Shown: positions 18,023 to 30,684, counted from the stretch's first letter. The stretch: 64,000 nucleotides of DNA from Arthrobacter globiformis (GCF_030817195.1 NZ_JAUSYZ010000001.1:1674001-1738000), one strand, 5' to 3'. Made by a program: numbers and translations. Notes: generated from the letters alone by a model not told the origin.

Positions 18023-19176
18023 CTATGCCAGCCGCATTGCCCCGGCCGCTGGGGTGACCGTGAAGATGTCCGGCGCGGTGTACCCCGCCTCCGCGAAGGC
18101 CCGTACGACGGCGGTACGCACCTGCTGCTCCTCGCTCGCCGGAGTCAGGGCGATGGCGGCGCCGCCAAAACCGCCGCCGGTCATCCGGGCGCCGATGGCG
18201 CCGTTGGCCCGGGAGGTATCGGCGGCGAGATCCAGTTCGGCGCACGAGATCTCAAAGTCGTCGCGCATGGACGCATGGCTGGCGTCGAGCAGGGCGCCGA
18301 TCGCCGACGGGCCCTGTTGGCCCAGGAGCTCCACGGTCTGCAGCACGCGGTCGTTCTCGGTGACCACGTGGCGCACGCGGCGGAACGTGACCTCGTCCAG
18401 CAGCCCGCTGGCCTCCTCCAAATCACCTGGCGTGACGTCCCGGAGTGCCTTAACGCCGAGCACCTCGGCGCCCAGTTCGCAGGACGCCCGGCGGGAGGCG
18501 TAGCCGCCGTCGGCATGGGAATGGGACACCTTGGTGTCGATGACCAGCAGGACCAGGCCGGCCGCCTCGGCCTCGAAGGGAACCAGTTGGACACTCTGGT
18601 CCCGGCAGTCCAGGAACACAGCGTGGCCCTTGGAGCCGCGCAGCGAGGCGGACTGGTCCATGATGCCCGTGGGTGCGCCGACAAAGTCGTTCTCCGCGCT
18701 CTGGGTGGCCAGGACCATGTCCTCCGGACCCATGCCTGCTCCGGTGAGGTCATTGAGTGCGGAGATCACGGCGCATTCAATGGCATGCGAAGAGGACAAC
18801 CCGGCGCCGAGGGGCACGTCGGAGCCCAGCAGCAGGTCCAGGCCCGGGACGTCGATGCCGCGCTGCTGCAGGGACCAGATGACGCCCAGCGGGTACTTGG
18901 TCCAGCCTTTGGCCGTCCCGGCCTGCAGCGAAGCTGTGTCCGCCGTCGTGATTCCCTGGTCGCCGTAGGTCGAGAGCAGCCGGATGGTGGAATCGGGGCG
19001 GACCCCGACGGCGACCCGGGCGGTCCGGTCGATGGCGAACGGCAGCACGAAGCCCTCGTTGTAGTCTGTGTGCTCGCCGATCAGATTGACTCGGCCGGGA
19101 GCCTGCCACACGCCGTCGGGCTGGCGGCCGAATGCGGCGTGGAACCGGGCCTCGAGGTCGGTGGTGGCGGGGGCGG

Positions 19177-19180
<4 letters not shown>
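18023..19180 (-). CDS. galK: Galactokinase
   Basis: Phosphorylates galactose to galactose 1-phosphate in the Leloir pathway. The 385-residue GHMP kinase has the galactokinase signature GRVNLIGEHTDYNEGF at about residues 28-43, the ATP loop PLGAGLSSSHAIE at about 125-137, and the C-terminal GHMP motif MTGGGFGGAAIAL at about 334-346. It overlaps the galT stop by 4 bases (ATGA), so galT and galK are co-translated. The deoR-type regulator lies upstream in the same direction. Confidence 0.96.
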
Positions 19181-20370
<1,190 letters not shown>

Positions 20371-20450
20371 GCGTCATTTCCTTTGAACGCGGCAGTCGGC
20401 GTCTGGCCGTCCGGGAGGCTGGTGGGGCGGTCGGGAAGGGGGTCGTGACC

Positions 20451-20514
20451 CCAACTAGGTAGCAGCTCAGGGGCTTCCCAGCCGTGGGAACGCCCTGAGC
20501 TGCTACCCAGTTGG
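20451..20514. repeat. Large palindrome overlapping the regulator stop codon
   Basis: A 22-bp inverted repeat with one mismatch (20451-20472 with 20493-20514) encloses a second hairpin TTCCCA-gccg-TGGGAA, so about 64 bases can fold into one rod. The stop codon of the deoR-type gene (20503-20505) lies inside the right arm. It may act as a terminator or attenuator between regulator and galT, or be a dispersed extragenic palindrome. Confidence 0.8.
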
Positions 20515-21312
20515 GAAGCCGGGGGCGATGCGTGCCAGCCGCAGTTCGCCGACGGACTGCCGGAGCAGCTCCTCGGCGGCTGGGCCGGCGGGGCCTGTGC
20601 TGATCCGGCCGTCGGTGATGAGGGTGCCGACGGCGGACAGCGGGGCGATCCCGGCGAGCCCCACGGTCCCGTACTTGGTGGCGTCGGCCAGTACTGCCAA
20701 CTGGTCCGATGCCGCGATCATGGCGGCGTTGACCTCGGACTCGAGCAGGTTTGGTGAGGTGATGCCGGCCTTCGGGTCGAAGCCGTGCACGCCCATGAAG
20801 CAGAGGTCGGCGTGCAGGTTGTCCAGGGCGTGCACCGTGACCGGGCCAACAAGGGCCTCGGACGGGGTGCGCTGGCCGCCCAGGACCACGGTGCGGATGC
20901 CGCCGTCGCCGGACGCCGCCAGCGCGTTGGCTGCCATGAGGGAGTTGGTGGCCACCGTGAGCCCGAGATCCCGGGGGAGTAGCCGCGCCAGCTCGTGGGT
21001 GGTGGTGCCGCCGGAAACCAGCAGGGTCATGCCGGGGCGGAGCAGCATGAGGGCCTCCGCCGCGATGGCCCGTTTCGCGTCTGCTTCCCGGGCGGACTTT
21101 GCTCCGAAGCCCGGTTCGACGGCGCTGAACGCGCCGGCGCGGGTGGCACCGCCGTGAACCCGCAGCAGCAGGCCGTCGGCATCGAGCGCATCGATGTCAC
21201 GCCGGACGGTCATCTCGGAGACACGGAGCAGGTCCGCGAGTGCCGCGACGCGGACCGTGCCTTCGGCATCGAGTTCCTGGAGGATGAGGTGCTGCCGCTG
21301 TGTTGCGAGCAT
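20503..21312 (-). CDS. DeoR/GlpR family transcriptional regulator
   Basis: A sugar-phosphate-responsive repressor, probably controlling galT-galK. The 269-residue protein has the DeoR winged helix at residues about 5-57 (RVAALADLLRVSEMTVRRDI, ending LLRVHGGA) and the DeoR C-terminal sensor domain with TLLVSGGTTTHELARLL at about 94-110 and the family motif CFMGVHGFDPKAGITSPN at about 171-188. It is divergent from the aldose epimerase gene and upstream of galT. Effector and targets are inferred from neighbourhood. Confidence 0.93.
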   Translation of the reverse strand: MLATQRQHLILQELDAEGTVRVAALADLLRVSEMTVRRDIDALDADGLLLRVHGGATRAGAFSAVEPGFGAKSAREADAKRAIAAEALMLLRPGMTLLVSGGTTTHELARLLPRDLGLTVATNSLMAANALAASGDGGIRTVVLGGQRTPSEALVGPVTVHALDNLHADLCFMGVHGFDPKAGITSPNLLESEVNAAMIAASDQLAVLADATKYGTVGLAGIAPLSAVGTLITDGRISTGPAGPAAEELLRQSVGELRLARIAPGFPTG

Positions 21313-21370
21313 GTCGCTCCTCCTTTCCTCGCGGATCCAGTGTGGACTCAGGCCCTGTGGGCCCGGTCAC

Positions 21371-21440
21371 TATTTGTGGCTGTTTCTATTGTGGCACAAA
21401 GCGATCAAAAACAAATACTTTCTAACAAAAGATAACAAGC
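21371..21440. promoter_or_regulatory. AT-rich divergent control region with inverted TATTTGT/ACAAATA
   Basis: This stretch is much richer in A+T than its surroundings. It contains TATTTGT (21371-21377) and its inverted copy ACAAATA (21411-21417), plus repeated aacaaa/ataacaa blocks. It lies between the deoR-type gene and the epimerase gene, so it is the likely operator for autoregulation. Inferred from position and base composition. Confidence 0.5.
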
Positions 21441-21494
21441 GGGATCCTCGCGGGCGGTGCGTGCACACTGATGCGTGCGTTGTACGGTAGGTCC

Positions 21495-22547
21495 ATGACT
21501 TCCGGCGCGACTTCCGAAACCAGCCAGTCCTCCACGGGCAGCCATGCCCCGGCGGCGAGTGAATCTCCTATGACTTCGAGGCGTTACGCCACGGGCAGGC
21601 AGTACGAGCTCAGGCGCGGTGACGCGCTCGCCGTGGTCACCGAGCTCGCTGCCGGGCTGCGGTGGTACAGCCGCGGGGACGTCCAGCTGACGGAGTCCTA
21701 CGGGGATTCCGACATTCCGCCCGGCGCCACCGGGATTACCCTGGCGCCCTGGGCGAACAGGGTGGAGGACGGTGTCTGGCACCTGAACGGCAAGAAGCAG
21801 CAGCTGGACATCACCGAGGTTTCCAAAAACAACGCAAGCCACGGGCTCCTGCGCAACGCGGCGTACTCCCTCGTCGCGGAATCCGAGTTTGCCGTGACGC
21901 TCGAGGCTCCGGTGTTCCCCCAGCACGGCTATCCCTTTCTGGTGCGGCACCGCGTGGAGTACTCCCTGGCCGAGGACCTGGGCCTGGAGGTGCGGCAAAC
22001 GCTGGTCAACGATTCCGAGACCGAGGCGCCGTTCGTGCTCGGGGCGCACCCGTACCTCCGGATCGGCGACGTGCCCTCCGAGGACCTCACGCTGACGGTC
22101 AATGCCGCAACGCGGCTGGTGGCGGACGAGCGGCTCATCCCGCGCAGCTCCGAACCCGTGTCAGCGGACAGCGACCTGCGGCAGGGGAGGACCGTGGGGG
22201 ACCTGGATCTCGACGCCGCCCTGACTGACTTGGCGTTCGACGGCGGGATCGCCCGCCACACGCTGACCGCGCCGGACGGCCGCAGCGTCAGCCTGTGGCA
22301 GGACGAGACCTGCCCGTTCGTCCACGTGTTTGTCAGCCGCATCTACCCGGGCCGGGCCGCGGCTGTGGCGCTGGAACCGATGACAGGGCCGGCGAATGCC
22401 TTTAACTCGGGGGACAGCCTCCGCTGGCTGGCGCCCGGGGACTCGTTCACCATCACCTGGGGCATCCGCGCTGACCTGGCCGGGCCCCTGACCAAGCAGT
22501 ACCCGGCCAGGGCAGTACACAGTCGGGCCGTGGCGCGTTTCCCATAG
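21495..22547 (+). CDS. Aldose 1-epimerase family protein (galactose mutarotase-like)
   Basis: Predicted to interconvert alpha and beta anomers of aldohexoses, feeding galactokinase. The protein has about 350 residues, with an N-terminal Ser/Thr/Ala-rich stretch (about 30 residues) and then the GalM beta-sandwich. Visible motifs are TGITLAPWANRVEDGVW at about 77-93, ASHGLLRN at about 114-121, GAHPYLRIGDV and PFVHVFVSRIYPGRAAA. ATG at 21495 and ATG at 21570 are both possible; the latter would remove the low-complexity N-terminus. It is divergent from the deoR-type regulator of the galactose genes, which fits the role. Confidence 0.88.
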   Translation: MTSGATSETSQSSTGSHAPAASESPMTSRRYATGRQYELRRGDALAVVTELAAGLRWYSRGDVQLTESYGDSDIPPGATGITLAPWANRVEDGVWHLNGKKQQLDITEVSKNNASHGLLRNAAYSLVAESEFAVTLEAPVFPQHGYPFLVRHRVEYSLAEDLGLEVRQTLVNDSETEAPFVLGAHPYLRIGDVPSEDLTLTVNAATRLVADERLIPRSSEPVSADSDLRQGRTVGDLDLDAALTDLAFDGGIARHTLTAPDGRSVSLWQDETCPFVHVFVSRIYPGRAAAVALEPMTGPANAFNSGDSLRWLAPGDSFTITWGIRADLAGPLTKQYPARAVHSRAVARFP

Positions 22548-22573
22548 CAGGGCGGCTAGGGAAGTATTGGGCT

Positions 22574-24007
22574 ATGACGCCAGCAAAGGACGCCACACCA
22601 GACGACGCCGCCAACACGAGCGCCAGCGCGACAGGCGGCGCCAGCCCGACAGACAGTGCCAGCGGCACCGGCAGCGCCAGCCCGACGGGCAGGGCGAGCA
22701 CCGCAAACGCGCCCCGGCCCTTCGGGCGGGGTCCATCCGAACGTCTCGAGCCCCGGCGCATCCGGACGGACCGTGACCTTGAACAGGACATTCCCTACGG
22801 GGTGCGCATTGCAGCGGCATGGGCCTGGCGGCTGGGGCTGATCCTGCTGGTCATCGGGGTGCTGGTCTGGCTGCTGGCCAAGGTCAGCTTCCTCATCATT
22901 CCCGTCATGGTCGCTGCGCTGCTGGCCGGCCTGCTGAGCCCCGTGGTGAAGTGGCTGCGGGAGTCGCGCGTGCCCAACGGGGCCGCCGTCGCCATCACGG
23001 TCGTGGGCTTCATCGGACTCATCGCCGGTTCCCTGGCGCTCGTGGGCCGGCAGCTGGCCCTCGGTTTCCAGGAGCTGTGGAGCGAGGCGCTGACAGGTGT
23101 CCAGCAGGTCCAGGACTGGCTGGCCGAGGGCCCGCTGCACCTGACCGCGGCCCAGATCGACCAGTACATCCAGGAGGCCACGGCCGCACTGCAGAACAAC
23201 AGCAGCAGCATCCTCAGCGGCGCCCTGTCCTTCGGGAGCACCGCCGGCCACTTCGCGGCGGGACTGGTCCTGGCTCTGTTCATCCTGGTCTTCTTCCTCC
23301 TGCAAGGCAGCCGCATCTGGTCCTTCCTGGTCCGGCTCCTGCCGCGACAGGCGCGGATCCCCGCCGACGGCGCGGGCAGGCGCGGGTGGACCTCCATGGT
23401 CAGCTATGCGCGGATCCAGCTGTTCGTGGCCTTCGTGGATGCCGTGGGCATCGGCGTCGGCGCGGCGATCATCGGTGTCCCGCTGGCCCTGCCGCTGGGC
23501 GTGCTGGTGTTCATTGGTTCCTTCATCCCCGTGGTCGGTGCGTTGGTGACGGGTGTCATCGCGGTGCTACTCGCCATGGTGGCCAACGGTCCGGTCAATG
23601 CCCTGATCATGCTGGGCATCGTGCTGCTGGTGCAGCAGCTGGAAAGCCACATCTTGCAGCCGCTGGTCATGGGCAAGGCCGTTGCCCTGCACCCTGTGGC
23701 CGTGATCCTGTCCGTTGCCGCCGGCTCCTACCTCGCCGGCATCCCCGGGGCGCTCTTCTCGGTCCCCATCCTGGCCGTAGCAAACTCGGCGATTCGGTAT
23801 ATTGCTGCCAGAACGTGGGAACATGAACTTGTGCCGGCTGCCGCGGGTACCGCAGACCTGGCCTCTGCCGACGAGGACAACACCTTCAGGGAAGTCCGGC
23901 TGCCGGGTTCGCATTCCGGCCACGGCAACCCTGCCGACACTGCACACGGTGCCCCGGACGGCAACGCCGCCCCCGGCGCCGACGTCGAATCACCTAAAGG
24001 AGAATAG
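22574..24007 (+). CDS. AI-2E family transporter
   Basis: A 477-residue membrane protein. Residues 1-75 are hydrophilic Ala/Ser/Thr-rich sequence, then about eight membrane helices follow in the AI-2E (PerM/TqsA) pattern: a first hairpin (LGLILLVIGVLVWLLAKV), a central extracytoplasmic segment (about residues 155-215) and the C-terminal block VQQLESHILQPLVMGKAVALHP. The substrate is unknown; family members have been linked to autoinducer-2 export and ion antiport. The C-terminal 60 residues are low complexity. It ends 3 bases before ilvA. Confidence 0.88.
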   Translation: MTPAKDATPDDAANTSASATGGASPTDSASGTGSASPTGRASTANAPRPFGRGPSERLEPRRIRTDRDLEQDIPYGVRIAAAWAWRLGLILLVIGVLVWLLAKVSFLIIPVMVAALLAGLLSPVVKWLRESRVPNGAAVAITVVGFIGLIAGSLALVGRQLALGFQELWSEALTGVQQVQDWLAEGPLHLTAAQIDQYIQEATAALQNNSSSILSGALSFGSTAGHFAAGLVLALFILVFFLLQGSRIWSFLVRLLPRQARIPADGAGRRGWTSMVSYARIQLFVAFVDAVGIGVGAAIIGVPLALPLGVLVFIGSFIPVVGALVTGVIAVLLAMVANGPVNALIMLGIVLLVQQLESHILQPLVMGKAVALHPVAVILSVAAGSYLAGIPGALFSVPILAVANSAIRYIAARTWEHELVPAAAGTADLASADEDNTFREVRLPGSHSGHGNPADTAHGAPDGNAAPGADVESPKGE

Positions 24008-24010
24008 TTC

Positions 24011-25249
24011 GTGAACACCCCCGAAAGCCTTCCCGTCACGCTGGACGATGTCCTTGAGGCGCAGAAGCTGCTGGACGGGATTATTGCGCGGACCCCGGTG
24101 GAGTCATCCCGGGCCCTGGGCGCCATGGTGGGCGGCGAGGTCTACTTCAAGTGCGAGAACCTGCAGCGCGCCGGCTCCTTCAAGGTGCGCGGCGCCTACG
24201 TGCGGATGGCGCGCCTCTCCGAAGCCGAGAAGAAGCGTGGCGTGGTGGCAGCCTCCGCCGGCAACCACGCCCAGGGCGTGGCCGTCGCGGCCAAGAGCCT
24301 GGGCATCAAGGCCCGGATCTACATGCCGCTCGGCGTGGCACTGCCCAAGCTCGCCGCCACGCGCAGCCACGGCGCCGAGGTGGTCCTGCACGGGCACAAC
24401 GTGGATGAGGCCCTCGCCGAGGCCCAGCGGTACGCCGACGACACCGGAGCCGTCTTCGTCCACCCCTTCGACAACGTGGACGTTGTGGCCGGCCAGGGCA
24501 CCCTGGGCCTGGAGATCCTCGAGCAGGTGCCCAACGTCGACACCATCCTGATGGGGGTCGGCGGCGGAGGCCTGCTCGCCGGAGTCGCGGTGGCCGTCAA
24601 GGCCCGCGCGAAGGAACTCGGCCGCGAAATCCGCATCATCGGCGTGCAGGCAGAAAACGCGGCCGCCTACCCGCCGTCGCTGGCAGCGGACGCCCTGGTG
24701 CCGCTCAAGAAGGTGTCCACCATGGCCGACGGCATCGCCGTGGGCCGGCCCGGGCAGCTGCCCTTCAGCATCATCCGCGAACTCGTGGACGATGTGGTGA
24801 CCGTCAGCGAAGACTCGCTGGCGCGGGCCCTGATCTTCCTGCTGGAACGCGCCAAGATGGTGGTGGAGCCCGCCGGTGCCGTGGGCGTGGCTGCCCTCAT
24901 GGAGGGCAAGATCGAGAACCCGGGAACCACCGCCGTCGTCCTGTCCGGCGGCAACATCGACCCCATGCTGATGTTGAAGGTGATCCAGCGCGGCCTTTCC
25001 GCCGCCGGCCGCTACATGACCGTGCGGATGATGCTCGATGACCGCCCGGGCTCGCTGGCCACCATCGCCCGCATCATCGCCGAGAACGACGCCAACGTGA
25101 CCGGCCTCGACCACACCCGCGTGGGCGGCTCCATCAGCATGGGCGACGTCTCCATCACGGTAAACCTTGAAACCAAGGGCCACGAGCACGGCGAACAGGT
25201 CCTCGGCGCCCTGCGCGCGGAGGGCTTCCAGCCGATCGTGGTCCACTAG
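24011..25249 (+). CDS. ilvA: Threonine ammonia-lyase
   Basis: A PLP enzyme converting threonine to 2-oxobutanoate, the first step to isoleucine. The 412-residue protein has the PLP lysine in RAGSFKVRGAYV at about residues 53-64, ASAGNHAQGVA, and the phosphate-binding glycine loop VGGGGLLAGVAVAV at about 184-197. The C-terminal 75 residues (RMMLDDRPGSLATIARIIAEN) form a single ACT-like regulatory domain, the short form shared with TdcB-like enzymes in actinobacteria. GTG start; the AI-2E gene is only 3 bases upstream and rhomboid 8 bases downstream, so one transcript is likely. Confidence 0.93.
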   Translation: MNTPESLPVTLDDVLEAQKLLDGIIARTPVESSRALGAMVGGEVYFKCENLQRAGSFKVRGAYVRMARLSEAEKKRGVVAASAGNHAQGVAVAAKSLGIKARIYMPLGVALPKLAATRSHGAEVVLHGHNVDEALAEAQRYADDTGAVFVHPFDNVDVVAGQGTLGLEILEQVPNVDTILMGVGGGGLLAGVAVAVKARAKELGREIRIIGVQAENAAAYPPSLAADALVPLKKVSTMADGIAVGRPGQLPFSIIRELVDDVVTVSEDSLARALIFLLERAKMVVEPAGAVGVAALMEGKIENPGTTAVVLSGGNIDPMLMLKVIQRGLSAAGRYMTVRMMLDDRPGSLATIARIIAENDANVTGLDHTRVGGSISMGDVSITVNLETKGHEHGEQVLGALRAEGFQPIVVH

Positions 25250-25257
25250 GGGCCGCA

Positions 25258-25863
25258 ATGCTGGACACGCCGGGGGAGGCACCCGCCACCAAGGAAACGA
25301 CCGCTGCCCGCGCCAAAGGCGGACTGCTGGTGGTGGGATCGTTCGTGGTGCTGCTGTTCGCCATCGAGCTGCTCAACACGGTGCTGCTGCACTCGCTGAA
25401 CGGCGTCTTCGGGCTCAGGCCCCGAAGCGCCGACGGCATCCTTGACGTGTTCACCTTCCCGCTGCTGCACGCCAACCTCAACCACGTCATGTCCAATGCG
25501 CTGCCGCTGATCATCTTCGGGTTCCTGGTGTTCCTGTCCGGGATCCGGGTGTTCCTCACGGCCGTGGCCTGCAGCTGGCTGGGTTCCGGGCTGGCCGTCT
25601 GGCTGTTTGGTGCCGGCGGGATCACCGTGGGTTCGTCCGGCCTGGTCTTCGGTCTCTTCGCGTTTCTCCTGGTGCGCGGGTTTTTCAACCGCAGCTGGTG
25701 GCAGATCCTGCTCTCTGTGGTGCTGTTCCTGGCCTACGGCAGCATCCTTTTCGGGATCATTCCGAACGTGGCAGCGTACGTGTCCTGGCAGGCCCACCTC
25801 GGCGGCGCCGCAGGCGGCGTCCTGGCCGCCGTCGTGCTGCGGGCACGGGCGTCCCGCCGCTAA
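25258..25863 (+). CDS. Rhomboid family intramembrane serine protease
   Basis: A 201-residue polytopic protein with six predicted helices. The catalytic Ser lies in TVGSSGLVFGLFAF at about residue 125 (the GxSG motif) and the catalytic His in WQAHLGGAAGG at about residue 180. LLHANLNHVMSNALPL at about 70-85 supplies the conserved His-Asn of helix 2. These residues suggest an active protease that cuts membrane substrates, which are not identifiable. It is the last gene of the AI-2E-ilvA-rhomboid run and ends before a strong bidirectional terminator. Confidence 0.92.
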   Translation: MLDTPGEAPATKETTAARAKGGLLVVGSFVVLLFAIELLNTVLLHSLNGVFGLRPRSADGILDVFTFPLLHANLNHVMSNALPLIIFGFLVFLSGIRVFLTAVACSWLGSGLAVWLFGAGGITVGSSGLVFGLFAFLLVRGFFNRSWWQILLSVVLFLAYGSILFGIIPNVAAYVSWQAHLGGAAGGVLAAVVLRARASRR

Positions 25864-25907
25864 GCCCTGGGCGGCGTTGGCGGAAACCGTAACTAAGGCG
25901 ATTTAAA

Positions 25908-25952
25908 GCACGACGCCGGCCGTCCCCGGAATGGGGAAGGCCGGCGTCGTGC
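25908..25952. terminator. Bidirectional terminator between rhomboid and greA
   Basis: Perfect 14-bp arms (gcacgacgccggcc at 25908-25921, complement at 25939-25952) with an inner tcccc/gggga pairing in the loop. The plus strand is followed by gtttgctg and the minus strand by a short T run (atttaaa), so it can serve both genes. Confidence 0.88.
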
Positions 25953-25981
25953 GTTTGCTGTGACCGCGGACGGCTGCGGTA

Positions 25982-26476
25982 TTAGCCCGAGTAGGGCTTG
26001 GCGGAGAGGATCTCCACCGGGATGTCCTTGCCGTTGGGGGCGGTGTAGCTGAGCTTGTCGCCCTCCTTGTGGCCCATGATCGCGGCACCGAGCGGGGACT
26101 TCTCGCTGAAGACGTCCAGGTCGGAGTCGCCGGCGATTTCACGGGAGCCGAGCAGGAAGGTCTCCTCGTCACCGGCGATGCGGGCGACGACGATCATGCC
26201 CGGCTCAACGATTCCGTCGTCGGCAGGTGACTCACCGACGTGAGCGTCGCGAAGCAGGACGGTCAGTTGGCGGATGCGGGCCTCGATCTTGCCCTGCTCT
26301 TCCTTCGCAGCGTGGTAACCGCCGTTCTCCTTGAGGTCTCCCTCCTGACGGGCAGCGTCGATCTTCTGGACGATTTCCGCACGGCCGGGGCCGGAAAGGT
26401 GGTCCAGCTCTGCCTTCAGGCGGTCAAAAGCTTCCTGGGTAAGCCAAGCTGCAGGCGCGCTGTTAGTGGTAGACAC
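25982..26476 (-). CDS. greA: Transcription elongation factor GreA
   Basis: Rescues backtracked RNA polymerase by stimulating transcript cleavage. The 164-residue protein has the N-terminal coiled coil ending in RQEGDLKENGGYHAAKEEQGKIEARI (the loop acids act at the polymerase active centre) and the FKBP-like C-terminal domain with SPLGAAIMGHKEGD. The GTG at 26476 is selected because AGGAG lies 7 bases upstream; the longer open frame to 26539 would add an atypical leader. It is followed on the genomic map by DUF4307 and mca, the same order as Rv1080c-Rv1082. Confidence 0.95.
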   Translation of the reverse strand: MSTTNSAPAAWLTQEAFDRLKAELDHLSGPGRAEIVQKIDAARQEGDLKENGGYHAAKEEQGKIEARIRQLTVLLRDAHVGESPADDGIVEPGMIVVARIAGDEETFLLGSREIAGDSDLDVFSEKSPLGAAIMGHKEGDKLSYTAPNGKDIPVEILSAKPYSG

Positions 26477-26656
26477 GGACTTCTCCTCTAGTGGGTGTAC
26501 AAGCGGTCTTACAAACAAAGACCCCGCCACGGTGGCCACCTGTGGAACTCAGTAACCATCTCAGCGGGGTAAAGGTATTGATCCATTGTAGTCAATCCTG
26601 TGGAGTAAACCCAACAACCAAGCGGCGTGGGTCACATACCTTTTTCTGCTGCGGCC

Positions 26657-27127
26657 CTAGGAAGCCGCGGGCTTCGGAATCCAGCAGTTGTCCACGACAC
26701 CCGAGACGGCCTGCGATTCGGTGCGAAGGACAACACGCTGGGCGAGGGTGCGCCCGCCGTCGGCGCTCTGGCCCTGCGCCTCCTGTGCCACCGGCGGAAT
26801 GTCGACCACCTTCCAGCCGACAACTGCGAACTTGGAATCGAGCGCCTTGATGGCGCACTTGACGGCCGTGCCGGGTTCCCTCGTCACCTGGAAGTCCACT
26901 TCGGCCTGCGTGGCATCCGTCGTCCGGTAGCCGATGTCCTTGAACGTCACCGACGCCGTGGCATTGGACGTGGAGACCCAGGCCAGAAAGCCCATCCCGA
27001 TTGCCAGGGCAACGATAACCGCCCAGCGCCTGGCCTTTCGGGACAGCCTGCGCTTTGGACGGCCATAGCGATTGGCTAGGCTAATGTCTGCAGGCTCGGC
27101 AATGCCCGACTTGTCCTCGGTAGTCAC
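26657..27127 (-). CDS. DUF4307 domain-containing membrane protein
   Basis: A conserved actinobacterial protein of unknown function, 156 residues. Residues 1-33 are cytoplasmic and basic (YGRPKRRLSRKARRW), one membrane helix covers about 36-55 and the rest is extracytoplasmic. The outer domain has the DUF4307 pattern VTFKDIGYRTTDATQAEVDF and two cysteines (VKCAIKAL, VVDNCWIP) that could form a disulphide outside the cell. It is divergent from mca and upstream of greA, as in mycobacteria (Rv1081c). Confidence 0.88.
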   Translation of the reverse strand: MTTEDKSGIAEPADISLANRYGRPKRRLSRKARRWAVIVALAIGMGFLAWVSTSNATASVTFKDIGYRTTDATQAEVDFQVTREPGTAVKCAIKALDSKFAVVGWKVVDIPPVAQEAQGQSADGGRTLAQRVVLRTESQAVSGVVDNCWIPKPAAS

Positions 27128-27211
27128 CCTTCCAGTTTAGTGGCGATCACCCGGGGAAATATCCGGCGCCAGCATTGCAGTCAGTCCCAGGAGAAAGAGG
27201 AGCAGTCCCAG

Positions 27212-28117
27212 ATGACAGCGTCCACCAGCCAGTCGTCCACGCTTCGCCTGCTGGCAGTCCACGCCCACCCGGATGACGAGTCCAGCAAGGGCGCAGCCAC
27301 CATGGCCATGTATGCCGCGGCCGGCGTGGACGTTATGGTGGCGACCTGCACGGACGGCTCACGGGGCGACATCCAGAACCCGGCCATGGAGGCCGAGCCC
27401 CATCCGAAGCGCGACATGGCAGGCGCCCGCCGGCTCGAAATGAAAGAGGCCGCCCGACTGCTGGGCATCCGGCAGCGCTGGCTGGGCTTCGTGGACTCCG
27501 GGCTGCCCGAGGGCGACCCGCTCCCGCCGCTGCCGGCCGGGTGCTTCGCGCTGCAGCCCCTGGAACGGGCAGCGGCGCCCCTCGTTCGGCTGGTCCGGGA
27601 CTTCAAGCCGCACGTCATCGTCAGCTACGACGAAAACGGCGGCTACCCGCATCCGGACCACATCATGGCGCACCGGGTTGCGGTGGAGGCCTTCGACGCG
27701 GCGGGCGACCCCGCGCGGTATCCGGGCACCGGCGAGGCCTGGGAGCCGAGCAAGCTCTACTACGACCGCGCCTTCAGCCCGGAACGCTTCCGTGCCCTGC
27801 ACTTTGCGCTGGAGGAGGCCGGGCTCCAGTCGCCCTATGCCCAGCGCCTCGCCGCCTGGCTTGAGGCCGACGCCGAAGGGCACACGCCGCCGCCGCCCAC
27901 GCACGAAACGACCACCCAGGTGGACTGCGGCGACTTCTTCGAAGCCCGTGACAACGCCCTCCGGGCCCACCGGACCCAGGTGGACCCGCTGGGCTTCTTC
28001 TTCGCCGTGTCGGCGGAGATGCAGGCGCGCGTCTGGCCCTGGGAGGACTACACGCTGATCCGATCCAAGGTGGCCTCCGAGCTGCCGGAAAAGGACCTCT
28101 TCGCGGGGCTAAGATAG
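27212..28117 (+). CDS. mca: Mycothiol S-conjugate amidase
   Basis: A zinc amidase that cleaves mycothiol-toxin conjugates so that the mercapturic acid can be exported. The 301-residue LmbE-like protein has the Zn motif HAHPDDESSKGA near the N-terminus, CTDGSRGD at about residues 46-53 and the later Zn His in YPHPDHIMAHRVA at about 145-157. Similar length and motifs occur in the MshB deacetylase, but neighbours (greA, DUF4307, DUF255) match the mca locus Rv1082. The ATG follows AGAGGAG at 27196-27202; the longer frame from 27140 is not supported. Its presence implies mycothiol-based redox buffering. Confidence 0.92.
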   Translation: MTASTSQSSTLRLLAVHAHPDDESSKGAATMAMYAAAGVDVMVATCTDGSRGDIQNPAMEAEPHPKRDMAGARRLEMKEAARLLGIRQRWLGFVDSGLPEGDPLPPLPAGCFALQPLERAAAPLVRLVRDFKPHVIVSYDENGGYPHPDHIMAHRVAVEAFDAAGDPARYPGTGEAWEPSKLYYDRAFSPERFRALHFALEEAGLQSPYAQRLAAWLEADAEGHTPPPPTHETTTQVDCGDFFEARDNALRAHRTQVDPLGFFFAVSAEMQARVWPWEDYTLIRSKVASELPEKDLFAGLR

Positions 28118-28128
28118 ATACACGAGAC

Positions 28129-28151
28129 ATTTTCTATCGCGCGTAGAAAAT
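28129..28151. promoter_or_regulatory. Palindrome ATTTTCTA-N7-TAGAAAAT
   Basis: Perfect 8-bp arms around tcgcgcg sit between mca and the small membrane protein gene, followed by a second cgcgtagaa copy 14 bases on. The AT-rich arms stand out from the GC-rich background. It may be an operator or a weak terminator for mca. Confidence 0.5.
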
Positions 28152-28264
28152 CCCGCGTAGAAGACCGTGCGGCGGCCGGAACGGCCGCGGCCGCGCGCGT
28201 ACCAACGGGCCGGACGTTAGCCCATGCGGCGCACGGCGGCCCCAGCCTTGAGAAGGTTTGAACA

Positions 28265-28520
28265 GTGCACCATTTGCTCATCGCCCTGGCATCGTCCCCG
28301 GCCCCCTCGCCGTCGCTGCGCCCCGGCCTGTCCCAGGACCAGGTAACCCCCGGCCTGCTGGGATTCCTGCTGACCGCCTTCATCGTGGTGCTCACCGCGC
28401 TGCTAATCGTGGACATGGTGCGCCGCATCCGCCGCGTGCGGTACCGCGCCCAGGTGGAGGAAGAACGCCAGGCTGCCGCCGAGGCGGCTGACATTGCCCG
28501 CGACGATGCTGCCAACGGCA

Positions 28521-28543
<23 letters not shown>
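28265..28543 (+). CDS. Small single-pass membrane protein, conserved position
   Basis: A 92-residue protein of unknown function: a short extracytoplasmic Pro/Ser-rich N-terminus, one membrane helix at about residues 31-50 (GFLLTAFIVVLTALLIVDMV) and a basic then acidic cytoplasmic tail. It holds the same place as the small membrane protein Rv1083 between mca and the DUF255 gene in mycobacteria. GTG start. Its 3' end overlaps the start of the downstream gene by about 23 bases. Confidence 0.82.
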
Positions 28544-30684
<2,141 letters not shown>

